Positions 1 to 5,501 of a stretch of DNA of 9,342 bases are shown piece by piece; the stretch's first letter is position 1, and each line of letters begins with the position of its first letter. Made by a program: the position numbers and the translations under genes. This DNA is from Carthagonibacter sp032251515 (GTDB lineage Bacteria > Gemmatimonadota > Gemmatimonadetes > Palauibacterales > Palauibacteraceae). The stretch is taken from assembly GCA_032251515.1 (NCBI GenBank), contig JAVVDU010000060.1, forward strand, positions 1 to 9,342. The letters are read 5' to 3'. The notes under the pieces were generated by a model. It was given only the letters and a program-made list of their open reading frames with translations. It was not told the DNA's origin and did not search any database.

Positions 1-608
1 TCGTCGAACGAGATGCACATGTCGATGTCGTGCCGGTCGCCGTTCAGCCCCGGCGTGCCCACGCCCGCATAGACGAGATCGTAGCGCTGGCCGTCCACCT
101 GGCGGATGTACCGGGCCAGGGCGACGGCCGGGGTGACGACGGGCGCGAGGAAGGGCAGCAGCTCGGGCAGCCGCACGCGGCAGTAGTTCACGACGATGGG
201 GCTGGTGGATCGCAGCCAGGTGCGCGTCTCGCATTCCCGCCACAGCCGGAGATACTCCGCCGCGACGAGCTCGTCGCCGACGGTCTCCATCCATACGCCG
301 GCGAACCCGGCGGAAAAGCAGGCGTTCAGGATCTGTTCGGGGGTGGCCGGATAGAAGTAGACGCTCACCTCCGTGGGCAGGATGAGCACGGCGCTGCCCG
401 CGTCGACGGAGACGAGGCACCGTTCCAGGTCGCCGACCACGTCGATCGCGTCGTGGTGGCAGCTCGGCACGCAGAGGCCGCACTCGATGCAGGCGTTCTC
501 GACGATCTGCACGTCCTGGCCCGATACGGAGATCGCCTCGACCGGGCACACCCGTACGCAGGCCATGCAGGCCGTGCAGTTCTGGTTGATCGAGAACTTC
601 AGGTTCAC
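1..608 (-). CDS. Two-[4Fe-4S] ferredoxin fused to a degenerate FeFe-hydrogenase-like domain (partial, C-terminus off the left edge)
   Basis: Reading leftwards from GTG at 608-606 gives 202 codons, still open at the window edge. Residues 11-22 read CxxCxxCxxxCP and residues 40-50 read CxxCxxCxxxC: two complete [4Fe-4S] motifs of the bacterial ferredoxin type. Residues 72-202 follow the layout of the iron-only hydrogenase large subunit C-terminal domain. There is a 'PEQILNACFSAGF' stretch (90-102), then 'SPIVVNY' (136-142), a 'LPELLPFLAP' segment (147-156) and 'IDMCISFD' (195-202) where hydrogenases have the VD-LTF segment. The H-cluster signatures seem lost: TSCCP is replaced by STSP (134-137) and the PC-x-x-K region by GVGTPG (182-187). 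I infer a non-catalytic redox sensor or electron-transfer protein. Hydrogenase-like domains of this kind also occur in signalling proteins, and any partner domain would lie beyond the edge. The GTG is chosen because the ferredoxin fold begins right after it; the purine-rich AGAAGAG sits only 2 nt upstream, so initiation is not certain. Confidence 0.8.
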   Translation of the reverse strand, partial: MNLKFSINQNCTACMACVRVCPVEAISVSGQDVQIVENACIECGLCVPSCHHDAIDVVGDLERCLVSVDAGSAVLILPTEVSVYFYPATPEQILNACFSAGFAGVWMETVGDELVAAEYLRLWRECETRTWLRSTSPIVVNYCRVRLPELLPFLAPVVTPAVALARYIRQVDGQRYDLVYAGVGTPGLNGDRHDIDMCISFD

Positions 609-691
609 GACTCTTCTGCGCTCGCTCGTCCTGCAGGATTGGACTCGGCACCGGACCGCGGGCCGCGACGACCCGACGCTCGAATACAAGA

Positions 692-720
692 AACATACCC
701 GGCGGCATCCGGCCCGGGAA
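692..720 (-). promoter_or_regulatory. Weak sigma-70-like promoter candidate for the iron-sulfur gene
   Basis: On the minus strand TTCCCG (720-715) and TATGTT (697-692) are 17 bp apart, in the locally AT-richer part of the intergenic region and about 85 nt upstream of the GTG start. The match to TTGACA/TATAAT is partial (3/6 and 4/6), so this is only a candidate. Confidence 0.2.
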
Positions 721-915
721 ACGCGAGAATTCCGTTCACCGCGCTTCCTTCTCGCCGTAACACCTTGTCAGTCAGCTGCTTGTCCGCCTCGTACATGCTC
801 GTGGACGACCGGCGCCGTCGCGGGTTCCAAGGCCCGTTCTCTCCCCTCCTGTGGCGCCGCCTCAACGCCTTGTGGCGGGTCCGGGCGCACCCGCGCCACA
901 TGCCGCGGCCGACGG

Positions 916-944
916 TTGTTCCAGCCCGGCGGGGCGCCTAGCTT
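916..944 (+). promoter_or_regulatory. Weak sigma-70-like promoter candidate for the small-gene/tdk cluster
   Basis: TTGTTC (916-921) and TAGCTT (939-944) are separated by 17 bp and point towards the gene starting at 1038, leaving a leader of roughly 85-90 nt. Each hexamer matches the consensus at only 3 of 6 positions. The spacing and position are the main support. Confidence 0.22.
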
Positions 945-1037
945 GTTCGCGTTCCCGGCGCGGGCACGAACCGCGCCACGCCCGGCGCCCCCGCGGCGAT
1001 CCGGCTCCGCACACGAGAAGACACCTGGACCGCGACG

Positions 1038-1343
1038 ATGGTCACGAAGAACCCCGATCTGCTGAAGAAGCTGGTCTGGCGGCTGGACGGTGCGGCCGAC
1101 AGCAGAAAAATCGAGTTCACGAGCGCGCGCGGCACCCGGTGGGAGGCGGAGCTGTCGCTCCATTCGGGCACGGGCCCGCAGTCGCCGAACCTCCTGATCC
1201 TGTTCCGCAACCGGGAGAACGCGTCCGCACGCCAGCGCTACACGCTCGTCCCGCCCGGTTACTCGAAGGTTCCCGTCGAGGCGGCGAAGCAGCTCGGCGA
1301 GCAGGACCTGCGGGAGCTGCTGTCCACGTCCGTGGAAGTCTGA
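1038..1343 (+). CDS. Small hypothetical protein, first of a tandem pair upstream of tdk
   Basis: The product is 101 residues; I do not recognise a named family. It has no signal peptide or membrane segment and is mixed in charge, so it is probably cytosolic. The N-terminal 34 residues are basic, with a helix-like start (residues 6-16). From W35 onward the pattern is WEA, a hydrophobic strand 'NLLILF' (51-56), a central AR (64-65), then a helical tail ending 'DLRELLSTSVEV'. This second part resembles the whole of the next gene product (WEA at its start, 'DLRAMLARSVEND' at its end) with almost the same spacing, which suggests an ancient tandem duplication. The start ATG lacks a close Shine-Dalgarno sequence; GAGAAG at 1015-1020 lies 17 nt upstream, too far to be convincing. 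The gene ends 11 bp before the next start, so the two are almost certainly co-transcribed. Function unknown. Confidence 0.72.
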   Translation: MVTKNPDLLKKLVWRLDGAADSRKIEFTSARGTRWEAELSLHSGTGPQSPNLLILFRNRENASARQRYTLVPPGYSKVPVEAAKQLGEQDLRELLSTSVEV

Positions 1344-1354
1344 GGAGCGAGCCG

Positions 1355-1591
1355 ATGGCCAGAACGTTCATGGATGACGATCTGTTGACGTGGGAGGCCT
1401 ACGTCTCCGGCGGGCAGCCGGACACCCCCGAGGCCGCCCGCATCTTCTTCCTGTGCCTCGACTCGCCGCTCCATCCGGCCCGTTTCGTCTCGCACGACAG
1501 CCGGAGCGTCGCCACGGCCGAGCGGGAGCTGCTCGCGGCGAACGAGGACGACCTCCGGGCGATGCTGGCCCGGAGCGTGGAGAACGACTGA
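1355..1591 (+). CDS. Small hypothetical protein, second of the tandem pair
   Basis: The product is 78 residues and not assigned to a family I can name. It begins with an acidic, helix-like stretch and 'LLTWEAYVSGG' (residues 10-20). A hydrophobic strand 'RIFFLCL' (26-32), a 'PARFVSH' segment (37-43) and an amphipathic C-terminal helix ending 'DLRAMLARSVEND' follow. There is no signal peptide or transmembrane segment. An AGGAG ribosome binding site at 1343-1347 overlaps the stop codon of the preceding gene and lies 7 nt before the ATG, which supports this start; a second in-frame ATG occurs five codons later. The resemblance to the preceding gene product, together with its position, suggests a paired function, perhaps as a heteromeric small-protein complex; that part is inference. 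Confidence 0.75.
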   Translation: MARTFMDDDLLTWEAYVSGGQPDTPEAARIFFLCLDSPLHPARFVSHDSRSVATAERELLAANEDDLRAMLARSVEND

Positions 1592-1628
1592 CGATCCGCG
1601 CCGCGCGGACGGGAGCGGCGGCCGGGTG

Positions 1629-2243
1629 ATGGCGCACGAGGGGCGGGACGGCTCGATCGAGGTCATCACCGGCGTGATGTTCAGCGGCAAGTCGGAGGAG
1701 CTCCTCCGCCGGGTCCGCCGGGCGCTCATCGCCAGGCGGAAGGTGCAGGTCTTCAAGTCCCACCTCGACGATCGCTACTCCGGGATCCACACGATCAGCT
1801 CGCACGACGGACGTCGGATCGAGGCGCGCCCCATCTCCGAATCGCGGCACGTGGCGGAGTACGTGGAGGAGGACGTGGAGGTCGTGGCGATCGATGAGGC
1901 GCAGTTCCTCGACGACGGGATCGTCGACGTCGCGAACGACCTGGCGGACCGCGGGGTTCGCGTGATCATCTCGGGCACGGACATGGACTTCCGGGGGCGC
2001 CCGTTCGGCCCGCTCGCTCCGCTGCTGGCGATCGCCGACGAGGTCGACAAGCTCCACGCGATCTGCGTCGTGTGCGGGGAGCTCGCGACGCGCAACCAGC
2101 GCCTCATCGACGGCCAGCCGGCCCCCGCCGAGGGTCCCACCATCCAGGTCGGCGGGTCGGAGAGCTACGAGGCGCGGTGCCGCCGCCACCACGAGGTGCC
2201 GTCGGGGCACGATGACCAGATGCCCCTGATGCCCGCCGGCTGA
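1629..2243 (+). CDS. tdk: Thymidine kinase (type II, Tdk)
   Basis: This enzyme phosphorylates thymidine to dTMP with ATP in the cytosolic pyrimidine salvage pathway. The 204-residue product has the type II layout. A P-loop 'GVMFSGKS' spans residues 15-22, and 'DRYSGIHTISSHDG' (48-61) is the usual segment before the substrate lobe. The Walker B/catalytic motif 'DEAQF' is at 89-93 (catalytic Glu90), and 'SGTDMDFRGRPFGP' follows at 115-128. The zinc lobe uses C146 and C149 plus C184-R-R-H187. The lasso region 'IQVGGSESYEARCR' (172-185) is well conserved in the family. Length is normal for the family (about 190-200 residues). ATG 1629 is preceded directly by GTG 1626, which is also a possible start; the nearest purine-rich site is GGGAG at 1611-1615. 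The gene follows the second small gene by 37 bp and is probably co-transcribed with it. Downstream (2244-2317) the plus strand is C-rich and G-poor without a T-tract, which would suit Rho-dependent termination. Confidence 0.96.
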   Translation: MAHEGRDGSIEVITGVMFSGKSEELLRRVRRALIARRKVQVFKSHLDDRYSGIHTISSHDGRRIEARPISESRHVAEYVEEDVEVVAIDEAQFLDDGIVDVANDLADRGVRVIISGTDMDFRGRPFGPLAPLLAIADEVDKLHAICVVCGELATRNQRLIDGQPAPAEGPTIQVGGSESYEARCRRHHEVPSGHDDQMPLMPAG

Positions 2244-2317
2244 CGTGCCGGCTGTCCCGCCCCGTCCCGCGCCGCGACCCGCCGCCCGCGTCCCCACCCG
2301 CACGGCCCCCTGCCGGC

Positions 2318-3400
2318 TCAGATCTCGAAGGCGTGCAGCGCCGTCGCCTTGACCTGGATCCACACTTCTTCGCCGGCCGTCAGCCGCAGTTCGTCGGCCG
2401 CGGCGCGCGTCACCACGGCCACCGCCTCGAGCGGCGCGTCGAGCCGCACCCGGACGAGGGCTCCCAGGGAGCGCACCTCGGCGATGCGGCCCCGGAACCG
2501 GTTGCGGGCGCTTCCCGCGGGTGCGTCGCGGGACAGCAGCAGGTCCTCGGGGCGGTAGCTGATGCGCACGTTCCGTCCCGCCGCCGCCCGCCCCACGGCC
2601 ACGAGGAGGGGCCCCCCGCCGTCGGTCGCGACGCGCAGCAATCCGTCCTCGCCCTCCTCCACCACGCCACGCAGCGCGAGCTCCGCTCCCGTCACCGAGG
2701 CGATGAACGGATCGGCCGGGTTCTCGAACAGCTCGGCGGGGGTGCCGGCCTGCACGACCCGGCCCTCCCGCAGCACCACCACCCGGTCGGCGAGGTAGAA
2801 GGCCTCCGACCGGTCGTGCGTGGCGAGGACGAGTGAGCGGGCCCGCGATCGCCCCAGCCTGTCGAGGTCCTCGCGCAGGGCCGTCCGCGCGGCCGCGTCC
2901 AGGTTCGCCGTCGGCTCGTCCATGAACAGGACGTCGGGATCCAGGAGCAGGGCCCGCCCCAGCGCCACGCGCTGCGCCTCGCCGGCCGAGAGCGTCCGGG
3001 CGGGCGCGCCGAGGAGCCTTTCCAGTCCCAGGGCGCGGGCCATCTCCTCCACCCCGTGGCGGGGCCGTCCCTGCGCGGCGAGCCCCAGCTCCAGGTTCCA
3101 GCGCACCGGTCCGTCCCACATGTGGGGACGCTGGAACACGAAGGCCGAGCGCCGGCGCAGGGCCCGTGCCGCGTCGCGTCCCGCGAACCCGGCGAAGCTC
3201 ACCACGCCGGAGTCGGCGGGGCGCAGGAGCGAGAGGGCGTGCAGGAGGGTCGTCTTCCCGGCCCCGTTCGGCCCCAGGAGGGCGAGAATCTCCCCTTCGC
3301 GCGCCTCGACCCGCTCCACGTCCAGGATCCGGCGCCGGCCCGCCTCCCGCACCAGCCCTTCGCCGGCGAGCAACGGGCGCCCGGCGGGTCCGATCGTCAC
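2318..3400 (-). CDS. tupC: Tungstate ABC importer, ATP-binding protein with C-terminal TOBE/Mop-like region
   Basis: This is the 360-residue motor ATPase of the importer encoded with the two genes upstream, acting at the inner face of the cytoplasmic membrane. Visible motifs are Walker A 'GPNGAGKTT' (43-51), Q-loop Q90, signature 'LSAGEAQ' (137-143), Walker B 'VLFMDEP' (157-163), D-loop 'NLD' (166-168) and H-loop H194. After about residue 240 the C-terminal part contains a 'YRPEDLLLS' segment and ends in a TOBE/Mop-type fold (roughly 295-358). Such a region binds oxyanions or regulates transport in ModC- and CysA-type ATPases. Many TupC proteins are shorter and lack it, so this is a longer architecture. 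The GTG start at 3400-3398 overlaps the tupB stop in GTGA, a sign of translational coupling; upstream in-frame sequence belongs to tupB in another frame. Molybdate or sulfate cannot be ruled out from this subunit alone; tungstate is inferred from TupA and TupB. Confidence 0.92.
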   Translation of the reverse strand: MTIGPAGRPLLAGEGLVREAGRRRILDVERVEAREGEILALLGPNGAGKTTLLHALSLLRPADSGVVSFAGFAGRDAARALRRRSAFVFQRPHMWDGPVRWNLELGLAAQGRPRHGVEEMARALGLERLLGAPARTLSAGEAQRVALGRALLLDPDVLFMDEPTANLDAAARTALREDLDRLGRSRARSLVLATHDRSEAFYLADRVVVLREGRVVQAGTPAELFENPADPFIASVTGAELALRGVVEEGEDGLLRVATDGGGPLLVAVGRAAAGRNVRISYRPEDLLLSRDAPAGSARNRFRGRIAEVRSLGALVRVRLDAPLEAVAVVTRAAADELRLTAGEEVWIQVKATALHAFEI

Positions 3401-4125
3401 GAGGTGACGGGCGGCAGGCGGGCGCCGCCGGCCGCCGCCCCCGTCCGGGCACGCCCGCGCGCCACGGCGAGAAGCCCCAGGTTCACGGCCAGCGCGATCG
3501 CGAGGAGGACCATGCCGAGCGCCACCGCGACCCCGAAGTTCCCCCGCCGCGCCTCCAGGACGATCGTCGTGGTCATCACCCGCGTCCGGCCGAGGATGTT
3601 GCCGCCCACGATCATCGCGGCTCCCACCTCGCTCACGATGGCGCCGAACCCCGCCGCGACCGCGGTCACGAGCGACCAGCGCGCCTCCCGCACGTGGAGC
3701 CACAGCGCGCGGGCCCGCGAGGCGCCGAGCCCCCGGGCCTGGAGGAGCACGTCATCGGGAATTCCCTGCACGGCGGCCAGGGTGACGGCTGCGATGTACG
3801 GTCCCGCCAGGAACACCTGCGCCAGGACCATCGCGGCGGGAGAGTAGAGCAGCCCCAGCGCGCCGAGGGGGCCCGAGCGCGACAGGAGGAGGTAGACGGC
3901 CAGGCCGACGACGACGGGAGGCAGGGCGAGGCCCGTGTTCAGGAGCGCCACCACGGGCGTGCGGCCCCGGAAACGCATCAGGCCTACCGCCACGCCGATC
4001 GGGACGGAGATGAGGGTGGCGAGCACGAGCGCCGAGCCGGAGATGGACAGCGAGCTCAGAACGACGTCGCGGACGTACAGGTCCCCCGCCGTCAGGAGCT
4101 CCCAGGCCTCGGCGAAGGGATTCAC
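3397..4125 (-). CDS. tupB: Tungstate ABC importer, permease
   Basis: This is the 242-residue inner-membrane channel subunit. Hydrophobic segments lie at about residues 25-48, 56-80, 97-119, 150-175 and 198-222, consistent with a five- or six-helix permease. The cytoplasmic coupling (EAA) loop is 'QARGLGASRARALW' (129-142), which docks onto the ATPase. The signatures 'NTGLALPPVVVGLAVYLLLS' (63-82) and 'ISEVGA'-like 'VSEVGAAMIVGGN' (164-176) followed by 'TRVMTTTIVLE' (181-191) are typical of TupB and distinguish it from ModB. The start is GTG at 4125-4123, 4 nt after the tupA stop; its stop overlaps the tupC start. The C-terminal 20 residues are Arg/Ala/Gly-rich and cytoplasmic. Confidence 0.93.
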   Translation of the reverse strand: MNPFAEAWELLTAGDLYVRDVVLSSLSISGSALVLATLISVPIGVAVGLMRFRGRTPVVALLNTGLALPPVVVGLAVYLLLSRSGPLGALGLLYSPAAMVLAQVFLAGPYIAAVTLAAVQGIPDDVLLQARGLGASRARALWLHVREARWSLVTAVAAGFGAIVSEVGAAMIVGGNILGRTRVMTTTIVLEARRGNFGVAVALGMVLLAIALAVNLGLLAVARGRARTGAAAGGARLPPVTS

Positions 4126-4129
4126 GGAC

Positions 4130-4975
4130 TCACGGCTCGAGCGGGCGGAACAGGGGCGCGCCGTACTCCTCCACGCCGAACTGGCCGAGCCGTTCCAGGG
4201 TCTCCGGAGCGGTGAGCCAGTCCGCGAACCGCTTCGCGTCCTCGGGATGCGCCGCGGTGGTGACGCGGATCACCGCGTACAGGTTCTCGAGCAGCGGGTC
4301 ATCCTCCACCATCGGCTCGAGGGCCAGGCCCCGCGCCAGGGTGACGTACGTGGCCCGGTCCGTGAGGGCGCACGCCGAGCGCTCGTCGGCGACCAGGAGC
4401 GTGGCGGACATCCCCTGTCCCACTTCCTCGTACCACGGGCCGGCCGGCGTCACGCCCGCCTCCCGCCAGATCCGCCACTCGCGGGCGTGGGTGCCGGAGT
4501 CGTCGCCGCGCGACACGAAGCGGGTGCCGGTGGTGGCGATGGCGCGGAACGCCTCGACCGCTCCCAGGCCGCGGACGCCGGCCGGGTCGTCCGGAGGGCA
4601 GGCGAGCACGAAGTCGTTGCGGGCGAACCGCCGGCGGTCGATGCCGTGACCTTCCTCCAGGAACCGGTCCTCGGCGGCGGGGGAGTGGACGATGACCGCG
4701 TCCACGTCTCCTCGCCGCCCGAGGGCCAGGGCCTCGCCGCTGCCCACGGCGAACACCTCGACCCGCACGCCCGGGGTGCGGCGCTCGAAGTCCACGAGCA
4801 GCGAGTCGAGCAGGCCCGTGTCGGCCATCGAGGTCGTCGATCCCACGCGCACGACCCGGTCGTCGGGGGCGGAGCAGGCCGCCACGAGGGCGAGGAGGAG
4901 CGCGGCGGCGACTCCGGCGCGGCGGGCCGCGCGGACGGCGAAACGAGGGCCGGCGTGTCGGGCGGCGTCGTTCAT
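4130..4975 (-). CDS. tupA: Tungstate-binding lipoprotein of the ABC importer
   Basis: This is the substrate-binding protein that captures tungstate in the periplasm and delivers it to the permease. The 281-residue product has a basic N-terminus (R15, R18, R19), a hydrophobic segment (21-32) and lipobox 'LVAAC' with lipidated C34. The mature protein opens with 'STTSMADTGLLD' (46-57), the oxyanion-contact region of TupA. 'FAVGSGEALALGRRGDVDAV' (75-94), 'VHSPAAEDRF' (96-105), 'RNDFVLACPPDDPAG' (119-133), 'FVSRGDDSGTH' (153-163), 'GQGMSATL' (186-193) and 'ALTDRATY' (203-210) follow, all family hallmarks. The ATG at 4975 is chosen because AGAGGTGA (4990-4983 on this strand) lies 7 nt upstream and a proper signal peptide follows; an open frame extends further upstream but has no such support. 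It is the first gene of the operon, with a dyad operator candidate about 40-60 bp upstream. Confidence 0.93.
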   Translation of the reverse strand: MNDAARHAGPRFAVRAARRAGVAAALLLALVAACSAPDDRVVRVGSTTSMADTGLLDSLLVDFERRTPGVRVEVFAVGSGEALALGRRGDVDAVIVHSPAAEDRFLEEGHGIDRRRFARNDFVLACPPDDPAGVRGLGAVEAFRAIATTGTRFVSRGDDSGTHAREWRIWREAGVTPAGPWYEEVGQGMSATLLVADERSACALTDRATYVTLARGLALEPMVEDDPLLENLYAVIRVTTAAHPEDAKRFADWLTAPETLERLGQFGVEEYGAPLFRPLEP

Positions 4976-5013
4976 GGCGGATTCACCTCTCGAGCCGGGG
5001 AAAGTCCAGTCGC

Positions 5014-5037
5014 CAATCGTTGATGAGATTGTTCTCA
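5014..5037. promoter_or_regulatory. Overlapping dyad symmetries, candidate operator upstream of tupA
   Basis: Two interleaved inverted repeats are visible: CAATC (5014-5018) with GATTG (5027-5031), and TGAGA (5024-5028) with TCTCA (5033-5037, 4-nt centre TTGT). They sit in an AT-richer island inside very GC-rich DNA, 39-62 bp upstream of the tupA start, where a repressor would cover a promoter. The arms are short, so chance is possible. The regulator could be a ModE/TunR-type protein or the neighbouring AbrB-like protein; neither is shown. Confidence 0.3.
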
Positions 5038-5124
5038 CGGTAGATCCGTCCCGCTACCTCCGCGAGACCGGCCACCGTGGGGACGAGCGCGGCCGACTGC
5101 CTCCGGGCCCTCGAGCGCGAGTGC

Positions 5125-5154
5125 TTCCCGCGCGGACGCCGGAGGTGCTATACT
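5125..5154 (+). promoter_or_regulatory. Sigma-70-like promoter candidate for the abrB-like gene
   Basis: TATACT (5149-5154) matches TATAAT at 5 of 6 positions and is preceded by TGC, giving an extended -10 (TG-n). An upstream TTCCCG (5125-5130) at 18 bp is a poor -35 (3/6), which an extended -10 can tolerate. A transcript would start near 5161 and carry a leader of about 88 nt before the ATG at 5249. Confidence 0.45.
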
Positions 5155-5248
5155 GTTCCCTCGCGCGCGTTTCGACCGGTCGAGGTCCGGCACTGCGCCG
5201 CCCGGACGTCCGGTCCGCCCCGAGCCCAACCCCCCGGAGGGAGCGAGC

Positions 5249-5431
5249 ATGGCCATCTTCCGCGTCATGTACTACTCCAGCGTCACCGTCGGCAGCGGCG
5301 GCCGGATCACGATCCCGCAGGAGATGCGGGACGATCTCGGTCTCAAGGACGGCGACACCCTGACCGCCCGCCTCGAGAGCAGCGAGACGGGCCAGAAGCA
5401 GCTCACGATCTGGAAGCACCGGGAGACCTGA
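5249..5431 (+). CDS. AbrB/SpoVT-type DNA-binding protein (orphan)
   Basis: The 60-residue product is a single swapped-hairpin AbrB domain, which dimerises to form a DNA-binding beta-barrel. The diagnostic stretch is 'VTVGSGGRITIPQEMRDDLG' (12-31) followed by 'LKDGDTLTARLE' (32-43); Arg19 and the 'TIP' turn (21-23) are characteristic. The C-terminal 17 residues are a short polar/basic tail ending in a beta strand 'KQLTIWKH'. The start is well supported by GGAGGGAG at 5236-5243, 5 nt before the ATG, and by a promoter candidate upstream. Proteins of this type are often antitoxins, but no PIN or other toxin gene is next to it: the right neighbour is the convergent ubiE and the left one the divergent tup operon. 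A stand-alone transcriptional regulator, perhaps of itself or of tupABC, is more likely; the target is inference. Confidence 0.9.
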   Translation: MAIFRVMYYSSVTVGSGGRITIPQEMRDDLGLKDGDTLTARLESSETGQKQLTIWKHRET

Positions 5432-5432
5432 C

Positions 5433-5463
5433 GGGCCGCGTCCCGGTCCGGGCCGGGCGGCCC
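5433..5463 (+). terminator. Candidate stem-loop after the abrB-like gene
   Basis: GGGCCGC (5433-5439) pairs perfectly with GCGGCCC (5457-5463), and the enclosed segment can fold further through CCCGG/CCGGG (5442-5446 with 5448-5452). The stem begins 2 nt after the stop codon. No T-run follows, so it would be a Rho-assisted or pausing structure rather than a classical intrinsic terminator, and GC-rich DNA forms such stems by chance. Confidence 0.3.
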
Positions 5464-5486
5464 CGCCCGCGCCCCCTCCGCGCTCT

Positions 5487-5501
5487 CCGGCCTCAGGCCG
5501 G
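5487..5501. repeat. Perfect short palindrome at the ubiE stop codon
   Basis: CCGGCCT-C-AGGCCGG is a perfect 7-bp inverted repeat around one central base; it spans the ubiE stop codon (TGA at 5495-5493) between two convergent genes. As RNA it would form a 5-bp stem with a 5-nt loop. It could help end transcription from either side, but there is no T-tract on either strand. Confidence 0.3.

Larger units (their letters stand above)
609..1037. other. Divergent intergenic region (429 bp) with no convincing gene
   Basis: This stretch separates the minus-strand iron-sulfur gene from the plus-strand small-gene/tdk cluster, so it should hold promoters for both. The part around 680-790 is less GC-rich than its surroundings and contains the few AT-containing motifs, as expected for a promoter region. 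Open frames cross it on both strands, but they show no recognisable domain, their codon use drifts away from the strong G/C third-position bias, and none has a good ribosome binding site. I see no tRNA, riboswitch or repeat array here. Confidence 0.5.
4976..5248. promoter_or_regulatory. Divergent intergenic region between the tup operon and the abrB-like gene
   Basis: This 273-bp stretch must drive tupABC leftwards and the abrB-like gene rightwards. It holds the tupA ribosome binding site (4983-4990), an AT-richer island with overlapping dyads (5014-5037), and an extended -10-like element TGCTATACT (5146-5154) before the abrB-like gene. I looked for the conserved core of the molybdenum/tungsten cofactor riboswitch upstream of tupA and did not recognise one. 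No protein-coding frame here is convincing. Confidence 0.5.

Noticed and set aside
605..901. Minus-strand 98-codon frame whose TGA overlaps the GTG of the iron-sulfur gene
   Set aside because: The GTGA overlap follows automatically from the second codon AAC. Codon bias is lost in its second half and no family resemblance is visible, so it is probably non-coding, although a short gene starting near 797 cannot be wholly excluded.
30..941. Plus-strand open frame over the left-edge gene and intergenic region
   Set aside because: The minus strand encodes two complete [4Fe-4S] motifs in this interval; the plus frame has no recognisable domain and runs through the probable promoter region.
2244..2317. 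Intrinsic terminator between the convergent tdk and tupC genes
   Set aside because: Only repeated GCCGGC words and C-rich sequence are present, with no stable hairpin followed by a T-run on either strand.
1368..3452. Very long open frame on the minus strand (694 codons)
   Set aside because: It lies over tdk on the other strand and over tupC in a different frame. The translation is Arg/Gly/Ala-rich with no motif. Long shadow frames are normal in DNA this GC-rich.
4976..5248. Molybdenum/tungsten cofactor riboswitch upstream of tupA
   Set aside because: A riboswitch would make sense in this context, but I could not recognise the conserved core or the expected helices on the minus strand. A covariance-model search would decide.
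5249..5431. Toxin-antitoxin system built on the AbrB-like gene
   Set aside because: No PIN, MazF or other toxin-like gene adjoins it on either strand; the neighbours are divergent tupA and convergent ubiE.
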